From Nocardioides luteus (lineage in GTDB: Bacteria; Actinomycetota; Actinomycetes; Propionibacteriales; Nocardioidaceae), in the NCBI RefSeq assembly GCF_000960475.2, contig NZ_JZDQ02000004.1:124001-188000 (forward strand): DNA of 64,000 nt. Reading direction: 5' to 3'. Shown here piece after piece: positions 26,662 to 36,168 of the stretch. Within the stretch, counting starts at the first letter, position 1. Each line of letters starts with the position of its first letter. Position numbers and translations under genes: made by a program. The notes beneath the pieces are model-generated. The model searched no databases and was not told the DNA's origin. It worked only from the letters and a program-made list of their open reading frames with translations.

Positions 26662-26689
26662 GCACATCATAATGCCGGTTATGTTGTGT
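26662..26689. other. dif-like Xer recombination site
   Basis: The arms GCACATCATAA (26662-26672) and TTATGTTGTGT (26679-26689) are inverted repeats with 9 of 11 matches and are separated by the six bases TGCCGG. The 11-6-11 layout and the inner CATAATG...TTATGTT resemble bacterial dif, including the E. coli site. It lies immediately upstream of the recombinase start. It may be the target of that enzyme; promoter or autoregulatory use is also possible. Confidence 0.5.
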
Positions 26690-26724
26690 GGCGTTCCTGG
26701 GTCTCAAAAAGGCTTCGTTTCGTA

Positions 26725-26752
26725 TTCGTTACGTCTTTCGTCACGCTAGGAT
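26725..26752 (+). promoter_or_regulatory. Promoter giving a leaderless mRNA for the coiled-coil gene
   Basis: TTCGTT (26725-26730) and TAGGAT (26747-26752) are spaced 16 bases apart. The second box ends six bases before the ATG at 26759, so transcription would start at or next to the start codon. There is no Shine-Dalgarno sequence. Leaderless messages are common in actinobacteria. Confidence 0.45.
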
Positions 26753-26758
26753 GACGGA

Positions 26759-27853
26759 ATGACGGAAACGATCGTGGTCGACGAGAAGCTCTGCCGATTC
26801 CCCGGCTGTCCCCTGCCAGCGGCGGCTTCGGAGAACGGGAGCGGCCGGCCGCCGGAGTACTGCGACGACCCGACCCACAACCGGGCCGCCGCCTGGCGCG
26901 AGCGGAAGCGCCTGCAGCGGCTCGCGGAGGAACGGTCGCCCGAAGAGGCCGCACGGCCTGTCCAGGCAGCCCAGCAGCGGGCAGCGGAGATCACCACCCA
27001 GCTCACCCAGCTCGCCGACCGGTTCCTCGACCAGCTCCCGAAGGCGCTCGAGGAACTGCGTACGCTCGGCGACCTCACCGCGGCCGAGGCCCAGATCGCC
27101 ACCGTGCAGAGCGAGGCGCAGGAGCAGATCGCCGCGGCGAGCGCCCGGGCCGTGCGGGCCGAGCAGGCGCAGCGTACGGCCGAGGCGGAGCGCGACGAGG
27201 CGGATGCCGCGGCAGCGGAGGCGCTGGAGGAGTCGGAGCGCTCGGCCGACATCCTGAGGCAGGCACTGGCCGCCACGAGCGCGGCAGAGGAGTCGCGCCA
27301 CGCCGCGCAGGTGGCGCTGGAGAGAGCCGAGTCCGAGGCGGCGACCGCTGCCGAGACCGCAGCCACGACGATCGCCGCGCTCGAGAAGCAGCTCGCGGAG
27401 GCCACGTCCGCCCGTGCGGCGCTGGCCGATGACCTCGACAAGCTCCGGGGCGAGCACGCCTCGGCCGTGCAGCGCCGGCGCAGCGAGACGGCACGCGCCG
27501 ACCACGCCGAGAAGGCGATGGCGCGCCTGCAGGAGCAGCTGATCGCGGAGAAGAAGGCGTCCGAGAAGGCAGCGGCGAGCGCGGAGGCGACCACCACGGC
27601 CCTGCGTACGCAGCGCGACGCCGCCCGCGAGCAGATCGAGGCGCTGCGGGACCAGGTGGCCGACCTCCGCGGCAGCGAGGCAGCGGCGAAGGCGGATCGC
27701 GATGCCACCCGAGCCGAGCTGGAGCGTGAGCGGGCCCACGCGAGCGAGCGGCTCGAGGATCTGCGGGCGGCCCACCAGGCCCAGGTGGCACAGCTGGTCG
27801 AGCAGATCGAGAGGCGTACGCCGTCGTCCGATGTTCCCGAAGGAGGTGCGTGA
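26759..27853 (+). CDS. Zinc-finger-like N-terminus fused to long coiled coil, function unknown
   Basis: Protein of 364 residues with no family I recognise firmly. The first 45 residues hold a C12-x4-C17-x17-C35-x4-H40 arrangement (CRFPGC, then YCDDPTH) that could bind zinc, followed by the basic stretch RERKRLQRL. From about residue 80 to 355 the sequence is an almost unbroken Ala/Glu/Arg/Gln-rich heptad-like coiled coil with no membrane helix. This layout recalls KfrA-like and other DNA-associated coiled-coil proteins, but the similarity is structural only. It is divergent from the tyrosine recombinase, and its gene carries a probable leaderless promoter. A partner or architectural role at the nearby dif-like site is possible. 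Confidence 0.75.
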   Translation: MTETIVVDEKLCRFPGCPLPAAASENGSGRPPEYCDDPTHNRAAAWRERKRLQRLAEERSPEEAARPVQAAQQRAAEITTQLTQLADRFLDQLPKALEELRTLGDLTAAEAQIATVQSEAQEQIAAASARAVRAEQAQRTAEAERDEADAAAAEALEESERSADILRQALAATSAAEESRHAAQVALERAESEAATAAETAATTIAALEKQLAEATSARAALADDLDKLRGEHASAVQRRRSETARADHAEKAMARLQEQLIAEKKASEKAAASAEATTTALRTQRDAAREQIEALRDQVADLRGSEAAAKADRDATRAELERERAHASERLEDLRAAHQAQVAQLVEQIERRTPSSDVPEGGA

Positions 27854-27911
27854 CACGCGGGACCCCCAGTTGGAGGTGAACGGACGACATCCGCTACTGT
27901 TCTTCTCGCAA

Positions 27912-27987
27912 GCGGACGTAGCTCAGTTGGTAGAGCGCAACCTTGCCAAGGTTGAGGTCGCGAGTTCGAGCCTCGTCGTCCGCTCCA
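27912..27987 (+). tRNA. tRNA-Gly(GCC): tRNA-Gly (anticodon GCC)
   Basis: The full cloverleaf can be folded: acceptor GCGGACG with CGTCCGC, D stem GCTC/GAGC, anticodon stem CAACC/GGTTG with loop TTGCCAA (anticodon 27945-27947), and T stem GCGAG/CTCGT with loop TTCGAGC. The CCA end is encoded at 27985-27987. A hairpin terminator follows four bases later. Confidence 0.97.
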
Positions 27988-27991
27988 CTGC

Positions 27992-28017
27992 GAGGGCCAT
28001 CCGATCGGGTGGCCCTC
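27992..28017 (+). terminator. Hairpin terminator of tRNA-Gly
   Basis: GAGGGCCA (27992-27999) pairs with TGGCCCTC (28010-28017), and CC/GG pairing extends the stem around a GATC loop. It lies directly after the tRNA. Confidence 0.75.
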
Positions 28018-28126
28018 GGTCAATTTCCCGTGGCGAAACCAGTATCTTGCCGTGACTGCTCTAGGATTTCACTGCTCTGGGATATCTGAGACAGACGATC
28101 GAAGGACTGTGCGTGGGGGGCGTTGA

Positions 28127-29020
28127 GTGAGCGGGAAGTTCATCGACGCCTATGCCGTGCTCGAGATCGGTCCGGACGCGGACGATGCGGCCGTGCGCGC
28201 GCGCCATCGTGAGCTCGCCAAGCAGTTCCATCCCGACCGTGGCGGCCGCGCCGCCGACGGCGAGCTGATGATGCGCATCAACCGTGCGCGCGACGTGCTT
28301 CTCGACCCCGTCGCCCGGGCGACCCTGGACGAGGAGCTCGCCCGGCGCCGGCGAGAAGCCACTCCCCCGGTGACGCCGGCGAGCGCACCTGAGCCTGCCG
28401 CCGGCACGCCGCCGCTCAGCCGCGACCGCCGCTGGCGGGCCGCGTGGACCAGCGGGCCTGCGTGGACCACTCCGCCGGCCGACAGCAGCGCGCCCGGCCC
28501 GGTGCCGCCGGCGACTGCTCGGGTGCGGCCCTCCGCCAACCGGCTCCGTCAGGCCACGCGTCAGTCCCGAGCCGCGAACTCGGTGCTCTCCTCCCGGCAG
28601 CGGCCCGCGGCGCCGAAGCCTCCGCCCGCTCAGCCCACGGCGACAGAGACGCCGCGTCCTCAGCCGGCCGCCCCGCGGCCCCCGACGCCCCAGCCGGTCG
28701 CTCCCCAGCCGGTCGCTCCCCAGCCGGTCGCTCCGCAGCCGACGGCTCCTCAGCAGCCTTCCCCGGCGGCCGAGAAACCGGCCCACGCCTGGTCTCTCTA
28801 CGCCGCGCCGCTCGACGGGGTCTCGGTCGCGTCGCTGCTGGCCAGCGTGCTGATGTGCGGCCCGCTCGGGCTGATCCTCGGCGTCATCGGTCTGTTCCGC
28901 ACGGCCGACGACAAGCGTCGCGGCCGCTGGGCAGCGATCGCCGGCATCGCCATCAGCAGCCTGACCATCCTGGTGGCGATCGGCTACGTGATGCAGGCGA
29001 TGTCCGCGCCGGCACCCTGA
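28127..29020 (+). CDS. J-domain protein with proline-rich linker and DUF4190-type membrane domain
   Basis: Protein of 297 residues in three parts. Residues 5-70 form a J-domain with the essential HPD motif at 35-37 (FHPDRGG), which stimulates the ATPase of an Hsp70. Residues 75-225 are low-complexity Pro/Ala/Arg sequence with tandem PQPVA repeats. Residues 235-290 hold two membrane helices with the LGLILGVIGLFRTADDKRRGR pattern of DUF4190. The start is a GTG at 28127. The J-domain would face the cytosol and tether DnaK to the membrane. No grpE or dnaK is adjacent. An independent single-gene unit after tRNA-Gly is likely. Confidence 0.85.
   Translation: MSGKFIDAYAVLEIGPDADDAAVRARHRELAKQFHPDRGGRAADGELMMRINRARDVLLDPVARATLDEELARRRREATPPVTPASAPEPAAGTPPLSRDRRWRAAWTSGPAWTTPPADSSAPGPVPPATARVRPSANRLRQATRQSRAANSVLSSRQRPAAPKPPPAQPTATETPRPQPAAPRPPTPQPVAPQPVAPQPVAPQPTAPQQPSPAAEKPAHAWSLYAAPLDGVSVASLLASVLMCGPLGLILGVIGLFRTADDKRRGRWAAIAGIAISSLTILVAIGYVMQAMSAPAP
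28691..28750 (+). repeat. 15-bp tandem repeat encoding PQPVA
   Basis: The unit CAGCCGGTCGCTCCC occurs at 28691-28705, 28706-28720 and 28721-28735 (last base changed), with a degenerate fourth unit to 28750. It lies in frame within the proline-rich linker of the J-domain gene and could vary in copy number between strains by slippage. Confidence 0.9.
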
Positions 29021-29030
29021 CGCGGAGCCA

Positions 29031-29579
29031 TCATCCTCCGAGCGGCCACTCGGCGATCACCCGGCAGTCGTGGTTCGCGTACCACTGCAGGCTGATCCGG
29101 TCCGCGCGACAGCGCGCGGGCAGGTGAGGAGCCAGAGACGTACGCGTCGAGCCGAGGTCCACTCCCCCGGCGACGTGGTCGACGGTCAGGTGCGGCACCG
29201 GCTCGAAGAGCCCGTCGTAGGGCGGGCACTGAGGGAACACCGCGCTCAGCTCGGCGGTCAGCGCGGCGAACGGCTCCGCGGGTTCGGGATGCAGATAGAT
29301 CGTGCCACCGGCGAAGAGGCGTACGTCCTCGAGCACGAAGTCGAACGCCCGTGCCGCGGCCGCGATCTTCCCGACCAGCCTCAGGTCGTCGCTGGTGGGC
29401 GAGGCGAGGAACGGCGCGAGCAGGGTGATGTGCGCATGGACGAACGCCGGGTCGGTCGACACGAACGAGTCGTCGTAGTGGCGTGTCCGCTCCAGGACGT
29501 ACGTCTCCAGCTCGGGCACCGGGACGACGAGCACCGAGTGCCCGGCCGATGCCGGCGCTGCGCCCTGGGTGTTCGTCAT
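29031..29579 (-). CDS. 2H phosphoesterase (2'-5' RNA ligase/cyclic phosphodiesterase-like)
   Basis: Protein of 182 residues of the 2H phosphoesterase superfamily. The two catalytic HxT motifs are present: H50-I-T52 in VHAHITLLAPF and H130-L-T132 in VPHLTVDH. Spacing of 80 residues is normal for the family, whose members act on cyclic phosphates of RNA or nucleotides or ligate 2'-5' RNA ends. It is convergent with the J-domain gene and divergent from a methyltransferase. The real substrate is unknown. No RtcB or tRNA-repair gene is adjacent. Confidence 0.85.
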   Translation of the reverse strand: MTNTQGAAPASAGHSVLVVPVPELETYVLERTRHYDDSFVSTDPAFVHAHITLLAPFLASPTSDDLRLVGKIAAAARAFDFVLEDVRLFAGGTIYLHPEPAEPFAALTAELSAVFPQCPPYDGLFEPVPHLTVDHVAGGVDLGSTRTSLAPHLPARCRADRISLQWYANHDCRVIAEWPLGG

Positions 29580-29616
29580 GGACCGGATTGTCGCCGACGC
29601 CCGGCGGCTCGGCTAG

Positions 29617-31360
<1,744 letters not shown>

Positions 31361-31367
31361 CCGCGAA

Positions 31368-32135
31368 TCAGTCGGCCGTGGTCGGGTCGGAGGCGACCGG
31401 ATGCGGCTTGCGGAAGTAGAGGACCATGCTCTTGCCGATCACCGGGTCGAGGACCTTGCCGGCCAGGCGCAGCGGCAGCGGGTTCTTCATGATCTCCCAG
31501 ACCAGGAGCTGGTGATACACCTTCACCAAGACGTGCTTGTCGTTGTCGACGCCGACGGCGGACTTCAGCCACCAGTAGGGCGCGTGCAGGCCATGGGCGT
31601 AGGACTTGCCCTCGAAGATCATCGCCTCGCCGGGGGTGCCGTCGTTGGGGCGGCCGGCCTTGGTGACCTTGTCGATCAGCTCGTGGTCGGTGTAGATGCG
31701 GATGTGGCCACCGGTGGTGTTGTGGTAGTCCGCCGACAGCTTCCAGTTGACGACCTCGGGCAGCCAGCGCGGCACCGAGATGGCCAGGGTGCCGCCGGGC
31801 CGGAGCACCCGGACGAGCTCCTTGATCGCGTCGACGTCGTGGTGGATGTGCTCGAGCACCTCGGCGGCCACGATCCGGTCGAACTCACCGTCGGCGAACG
31901 GTAGGGAGAGCGCGTCGCCCTCCTTCACCTCGGCGTTCGCGCCCTCGGGGACCTCCTCGCGCATCGCGAAGAACCACTCCGAGACCTTGGCGAGCTCCTC
32001 CGCGTCCTGGTCGAAGGCGATCACGTCGGCACCGCGGCGATACATCTCGAAGGCGTGCCGGCCACCGCCGGCACCCATGTCGAGCACGCGCTCTCCGGCC
32101 TTCAGGCCAAGGCGGTCGAAGTCAACGGTGAGCAC
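31368..32135 (-). CDS. Class I SAM-dependent methyltransferase of the GT4 operon
   Basis: Methyltransferase of 255 residues beginning at a GTG with AGGAAG upstream. Motif I is VLDMGAGGGRHAFEM (about residues 18-32), followed by VIAFDQDAEEL and the later RPGGTLAISVPRWLPE of the Methyltransf_11 fold. Its C-terminal 90 residues are longer than usual and contain a Trp/Tyr-rich segment (LHAPYWWLKSAVG). The glycosyltransferase stop codon is three bases upstream and the toroid gene seven bases downstream, so the three are one transcript. By size and neighbourhood it recalls the mycobacterial Rv0224c-Rv0225 pair; this is recollection and needs a comparison. Confidence 0.85.
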   Translation of the reverse strand: MLTVDFDRLGLKAGERVLDMGAGGGRHAFEMYRRGADVIAFDQDAEELAKVSEWFFAMREEVPEGANAEVKEGDALSLPFADGEFDRIVAAEVLEHIHHDVDAIKELVRVLRPGGTLAISVPRWLPEVVNWKLSADYHNTTGGHIRIYTDHELIDKVTKAGRPNDGTPGEAMIFEGKSYAHGLHAPYWWLKSAVGVDNDKHVLVKVYHQLLVWEIMKNPLPLRLAGKVLDPVIGKSMVLYFRKPHPVASDPTTAD

Positions 32136-32138
32136 GGC

Positions 32139-33395
32139 TCACTTCCTCTCGTCTGTGTGGAACTCGTCGATGGACTGCTGATAGAGGGCCGTCATCCGCT
32201 CGGCGACGGCGTGCCAGGAGAAGTGCTCCTCGACCCGGGCGCGCCCCGCGGCCGAGTAGCGGGCCCGGCGCTCGGGGTCGTCGAGCAGCGCCGCGACGGC
32301 CTGCTCGAGCTCCTCGGTGTCGCCCGGGGTGACCAGCTTCGCGCACAGGTCGTCGGGGCCGACGACCTCGGGGATCGCGCCGGCGCGAGAGACGACGAGC
32401 GGGGTCCCGCACGCCATCAGCTCGGCGGTGGGCAGCGAGAAGCCCTCGTAGAGCGAGGGCACGCAGGCGATCTCCGCGGAGCCCATCAGCTCGACGAGCT
32501 CGGCGTCGGAGATGCCGTTGACGAAACGTACGTGGTCCTTGATCGCGAGCTTCTCGATGAGCTGCTCGGTCGGCCCGCCCTTCTTGGGCTTGGAGACCAG
32601 GACCAGCTCGAGGTCACGCTCGGTGCGCAGCTTGGCGAAGGCCTCCAGCAGGAACGCGATGCCCTTCAGCGGGGCGTCCGCGCTGGCCATGGCCAGGATC
32701 CGGCCCTCGACGCGCGGCGTGGTCGGCGGCACGAACTCCTCGGGGACGCCGAGGTGCACGGTCTGCACCCGCTCCGAGGGGACGCCGAAGTCGGTGAGGA
32801 TGTCGCGCTTGGAGTTGTCCGAGGGCGTGATCACGTGGCGGAGCTGCGAGGCGACCTTGGCCTGCATCTTCACGAACGAGTACCAGCGCCAGACACCGAA
32901 CTTCTTCTTCCAGCCCTCGGCGCTCTCCAGCTCGATGCGCCGGTCGAAGGAGATCGGGTGGTGGATCGTGGTCACCAGCGGCAGGCCGAGCTCGGGCTCG
33001 ATGCTGAGCAGCGGCGTGGCCAGGGTCTGGTTGTCGTGGACGATGTCGAAGTCGTCCGTGCGCTCCTTCAGGACCTTGAGGACGCGCTTGGCGAAGGTCA
33101 GCGGCTCCGGGAAGGCACCCGTGCGCATCCGCGCCCACTCCTCGACGTCGACCAGGTCGCGGATCTCGGAGAGCTTCGGATTGCCGAACGGGTTGGGCTC
33201 CTCGTAGAGGCCCAGGCTCGGCACCTTGGTGAGGGTGACGCCCTCCCCGTCGAGGTCGAGATCGGGATAGGGCTGCCCGGAGAAGACCTCCACGGTGTGC
33301 CCGAGCTTGGCGAGCTCCCTGCTCAGATGGCGGATATAGACGCCTTGACCGCCGACGTGCGGCTTGCTGCGATACGACAGCAGAGCGATCCGCAT
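32139..33395 (-). CDS. GT4-family glycosyltransferase
   Basis: GT-B fold retaining glycosyltransferase of 418 residues, cytosolic or membrane-peripheral. The acceptor-side start RSKPHVGGQGVYIRHLSREL shows the glycine loop (residues 9-28), and the donor-binding EGFSLPTAELMACGTPLV carries the ExxxxxxxE pair near residues 318-326. Donor sugar is likely a nucleotide hexose; the acceptor is unknown. It heads the operon GT4-methyltransferase-toroid. A perfect KstR-type palindrome lies 33 bases upstream, which places the operon under probable steroid-responsive control. That is unexpected for an envelope-type gene. Confidence 0.9.
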   Translation of the reverse strand: MRIALLSYRSKPHVGGQGVYIRHLSRELAKLGHTVEVFSGQPYPDLDLDGEGVTLTKVPSLGLYEEPNPFGNPKLSEIRDLVDVEEWARMRTGAFPEPLTFAKRVLKVLKERTDDFDIVHDNQTLATPLLSIEPELGLPLVTTIHHPISFDRRIELESAEGWKKKFGVWRWYSFVKMQAKVASQLRHVITPSDNSKRDILTDFGVPSERVQTVHLGVPEEFVPPTTPRVEGRILAMASADAPLKGIAFLLEAFAKLRTERDLELVLVSKPKKGGPTEQLIEKLAIKDHVRFVNGISDAELVELMGSAEIACVPSLYEGFSLPTAELMACGTPLVVSRAGAIPEVVGPDDLCAKLVTPGDTEELEQAVAALLDDPERRARYSAAGRARVEEHFSWHAVAERMTALYQQSIDEFHTDERK

Positions 33396-33428
33396 CCGCC
33401 ACCTCCCTCGAAACTGGGCAGAGAAAAC

Positions 33429-33442
33429 TAGAACGTGTTCTA
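33429..33442. promoter_or_regulatory. KstR-type operator upstream of GT4 operon
   Basis: TAGAACGTGTTCTA is a near-perfect palindrome and fits the KstR consensus TNNAACNNGTTNNA. It lies 33 bases before the GT4 start and 81 bases before the divergent DUF1707 gene. The same box recurs at 46825, 52699 and 61718. Confidence 0.75.
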
Positions 33443-33523
33443 TACTAGCAGGTAGCCAGCGCCAGTCACTCTAATGCAGCCGCTTCAACAGACGGTGTCG
33501 GGCTGGGCGTCTAGGCTGGTGGT

Positions 33524-34144
33524 GTGGAGGGTTTCTGGACCCGGTTCCGTCTCGATCCGAGGCAGACCGACAACGCACGCATGCGCGCCTCCGATGCCGA
33601 TCGCGAGGTGGTGCGCACCGTTCTCGCCGACGCCTTCGCCGACGGCCGGCTGACCCGTGAGGAGCACGACGAGAGGGTCGGCACCCTGCTCGAGGCCCGT
33701 ACGCTCGGCGAGCTGCCCGCACTGGTCGACGATCTGGTGGTCGTCTCGCCGGTTCCGGCGGAGGCCGCGGAGAACCTGCCCGAGGCGCTCAGCTTCCGCG
33801 AGCAGGGGGCGGCTGCGTACCGCAAGGAGTTCCAGGAGGCGATCGCCACCTTCCTGATGGTCAGCCTCATCACCTGGGGCATCTGGCTGTTCACCAGCGG
33901 ACCCGGCGGGCATCCCTGGCCGATCTACCCGATGCTCTTCCTCGTCGTGAACCTGGTCGGCACCGGCGTACGCCGCGAGGCGATCGTGCAGCGCGAGGTG
34001 CACCGCCTCGAGAAGAAGGCCGCCAAGAAGGCGGCGAAGAAGGCCGAGCGGGCCGAGATCGAGGCAGCCCCCGAGACTGCCGCCCCGATCCTCGACCCGC
34101 AGGTGGACCAGTCCGAGAAGGACCGGCCCACCGATCCCGCCTAG
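33524..34144 (+). CDS. DUF1707-domain protein with 2TM domain
   Basis: Protein of 206 residues from the GTG at 33524; an ATG at 33581 would start directly at the conserved domain and is a real alternative. The DUF1707 domain begins MRASDADREVVRTVLADAF and ends at LVDDLVVVSP. It is followed by a pair of membrane helices (about 108-150) of the 2TM type and a lysine/alanine-rich tail that looks helical. DUF1707 is a small putative DNA-binding or interaction domain at the start of many actinobacterial membrane proteins. The gene is convergent with phospholipase C, the two stops sharing a CTAG sequence. Confidence 0.82.
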   Translation: MEGFWTRFRLDPRQTDNARMRASDADREVVRTVLADAFADGRLTREEHDERVGTLLEARTLGELPALVDDLVVVSPVPAEAAENLPEALSFREQGAAAYRKEFQEAIATFLMVSLITWGIWLFTSGPGGHPWPIYPMLFLVVNLVGTGVRREAIVQREVHRLEKKAAKKAAKKAERAEIEAAPETAAPILDPQVDQSEKDRPTDPA

Positions 34145-36126
34145 GCGCCCAGCTGTGGGTCGCTCACGGAGGGACGTCCGTTCTCCAGGTGGCCGGCGAA
34201 CCCGCGTGCCCAGGTGGTGCCCGGGACCGTGAGGGTCAGGTCGTACCAGCCTCCGGTGGCGCGGGTGTCGAGGTGGGGCGAGCGGATCCTGCCTGCGTAC
34301 GCGCTGGTGATCTCGGCCTTCTTCGGCGCGGCCACGGTGAGCCGCTGGGTGCGACCCTCCTGCCGCACGGTGGCGGGAGCCGGGTCCGCGCCGGCGGTGC
34401 CGGCGTAGGAGCGGAAGAACCCGTTGGGGCCGTGCAGGTGGATCTCGTAGTCGCCGCTGACCGGCCAGCGCACGGTGATGCTCTCGCCGGCGCCGACGGT
34501 GTAGCTGTGCGGCGCGCCCTGCGGAGCGAGCAGCCGGGCCTGGAAGTGGGCGCCGACGGTGCCGGTGTTGCGGATCTCGACGGCGATCGCGCCCGCTGCG
34601 GCGGTCTCGATCACCTCGAGCCGGTAGGGGGTCGGTCGCGCCGGGCGGGTGCCGCGCTCCTGCTTCGGCATCGTCCCCTTCGCCGGGGTCTTCGGGGAGT
34701 AGGAGGGGTGCCGCTCGCGGTCGGCCGGCTCCCACGCGCTCGTGTCCGGCAGCGCCGGCGGCTCGGCGGTGCGGGAGAAGTCGAAGGCCGAGGTCAGGTC
34801 GCCGCACACGGCGCGACGCCACGGGGTGATGTTGGGCTCGGCGACCCCGAAGCGCTCCTCCATGAACCGCAGGATCGAGGTGTGGTCGAAGGTCTCCGAG
34901 GCGACGTAGCCGCCAACGCTCCAGGGCGAGACGACGAACATCGGCACCCGCGGGCCGAGACCATAGTGGCCGTCGCCGTGGGAGCCGGTGTAGAGCTCGT
35001 GCTCGGTCGAGACGGTCGACTCCCCCGGCACCAGCGGGCTGCTGATGTGCGGCGGGACGAGGTGGTCGAAGAAGCCGTCGTTCTCGTCGTAGGTGATGAA
35101 CAGCGCGGTCTTCGCCCATACCTCGGGGTTCGAGGTGAGCGCGTCGAGAACCTTGGAGATGTACCAGGCGCCGTAGTTGGTCGGCCAGTTCGAGTGCTCG
35201 GAGAAGGCCTCCGGCGCCGCGATCCAGCTGACCGAGGGCAGCCTGCCGGCCTCGACGTCGGCGCGCAGGATCTCGAAGTAGTCCTGGCCGTCGATCGCAC
35301 GGGTGCCGGTGCGGGCCTTCTCGAAGAGCGGGTCGCCGGGCTGGGCGTCCTGGAAGCTGGTGAAGTAGAGCAGCGAGTTGTCGCCGTAGTTTCCGATGTA
35401 GGCGTCCTTGGTCCAGCCCCACCAGTTCTCGCCCTCGGCGTTCAGCCCGGTGCCCTCGTCCTGGTAGACCTTCCAGCTGACGCCGGCGGCCTCGAGCCGT
35501 TCCGCGTAGGTGGTCCAGCCGTAGCCGGCCTCGTCGTTGTAGAGCACCGGCCCGCCGCCCTTGCCGTCGTTGCCCGTCCAGCCCGACAGCATGTAGTAGC
35601 GGTTGGGGTCGGTGTTTCCGATGAAGGAGCAGTAGTAGGCGTCGCACACCGTGAACGCGTCCGCCAGCGCGAAGTGGAACGCCGCGTCCTGCCGTTCGAG
35701 GTACGCCATCGTGGTGGTGCCCTTCGCCGGCACCCACTGGTCGTAGCGACCGCGGTTGAACGCCTGCTGGCCGTCGGGCCAGCTGTGCGGGAGCCCCTCG
35801 AGGAAGGCGGCACCCAGGTCGTCGACCTCCGGGTGGAACGGGAGCAGCTCGCCGTTCCCGTTCGGCTGGTGCCACACCGGCTTGCCCGAGGGCAGGATCG
35901 CCGGGTGCGGGTCGCCGAAGCCGCGGACGCCGCGCAGCGTGCCCAGATAGTGCTCGAAGCTGCGGTTCTCCTGCATCAGGACGACCACGTGCTCGATGTC
36001 GCGGATCGTTCCGGTCCGGCGGGCGGCGGGGATGGAGGCGGCTCGCGCGATGCTCTGGTCGAGCATGGTCAGGGCGGCGGCGCCGCCGGCGAGTCCGAGG
36101 AACCGACGACGATCGATGTCAACCAC
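34141..36126 (-). CDS. Tat-exported phosphocholine-type phospholipase C
   Basis: Secreted phospholipase of 661 residues from the GTG at 36126, chosen because AAGGAG lies seven bases upstream. The N-terminus DIDRRRFLGLAGGAAALTML is a twin-arginine signal. The phosphoesterase domain (about 40-440) holds ENRSFEHYLGTLRGVRGF and TYDENDGFFDHLVPP, the metal-binding and catalytic segments of the non-haemolytic phospholipase C family. Two C-terminal DUF756-type beta domains follow, with PNGFFRSYAG and GWYDLTLTV. It would release phosphate-containing head groups from phospholipids outside the cell. It stands alone and is not obviously coupled to the membrane-protein genes upstream. Confidence 0.92.
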   Translation of the reverse strand: MVDIDRRRFLGLAGGAAALTMLDQSIARAASIPAARRTGTIRDIEHVVVLMQENRSFEHYLGTLRGVRGFGDPHPAILPSGKPVWHQPNGNGELLPFHPEVDDLGAAFLEGLPHSWPDGQQAFNRGRYDQWVPAKGTTTMAYLERQDAAFHFALADAFTVCDAYYCSFIGNTDPNRYYMLSGWTGNDGKGGGPVLYNDEAGYGWTTYAERLEAAGVSWKVYQDEGTGLNAEGENWWGWTKDAYIGNYGDNSLLYFTSFQDAQPGDPLFEKARTGTRAIDGQDYFEILRADVEAGRLPSVSWIAAPEAFSEHSNWPTNYGAWYISKVLDALTSNPEVWAKTALFITYDENDGFFDHLVPPHISSPLVPGESTVSTEHELYTGSHGDGHYGLGPRVPMFVVSPWSVGGYVASETFDHTSILRFMEERFGVAEPNITPWRRAVCGDLTSAFDFSRTAEPPALPDTSAWEPADRERHPSYSPKTPAKGTMPKQERGTRPARPTPYRLEVIETAAAGAIAVEIRNTGTVGAHFQARLLAPQGAPHSYTVGAGESITVRWPVSGDYEIHLHGPNGFFRSYAGTAGADPAPATVRQEGRTQRLTVAAPKKAEITSAYAGRIRSPHLDTRATGGWYDLTLTVPGTTWARGFAGHLENGRPSVSDPQLGA

Positions 36127-36168
36127 AGGTGCTCCTTCAGCGTGGGGGTGGAACGCCACCATCGCCGC

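Noticed and set aside
27912..27987. tRNA-Gly as attachment site of an island carrying the recombinase
   Set aside because: No second copy of the tRNA 3' end or other direct repeat was seen within the window, and flanking genes do not look phage-derived.
28691..28750. Possible CRISPR-like array from regular repeats
   Set aside because: Units are 15 bp, contiguous, without spacers, and in frame with a proline-rich coding region.
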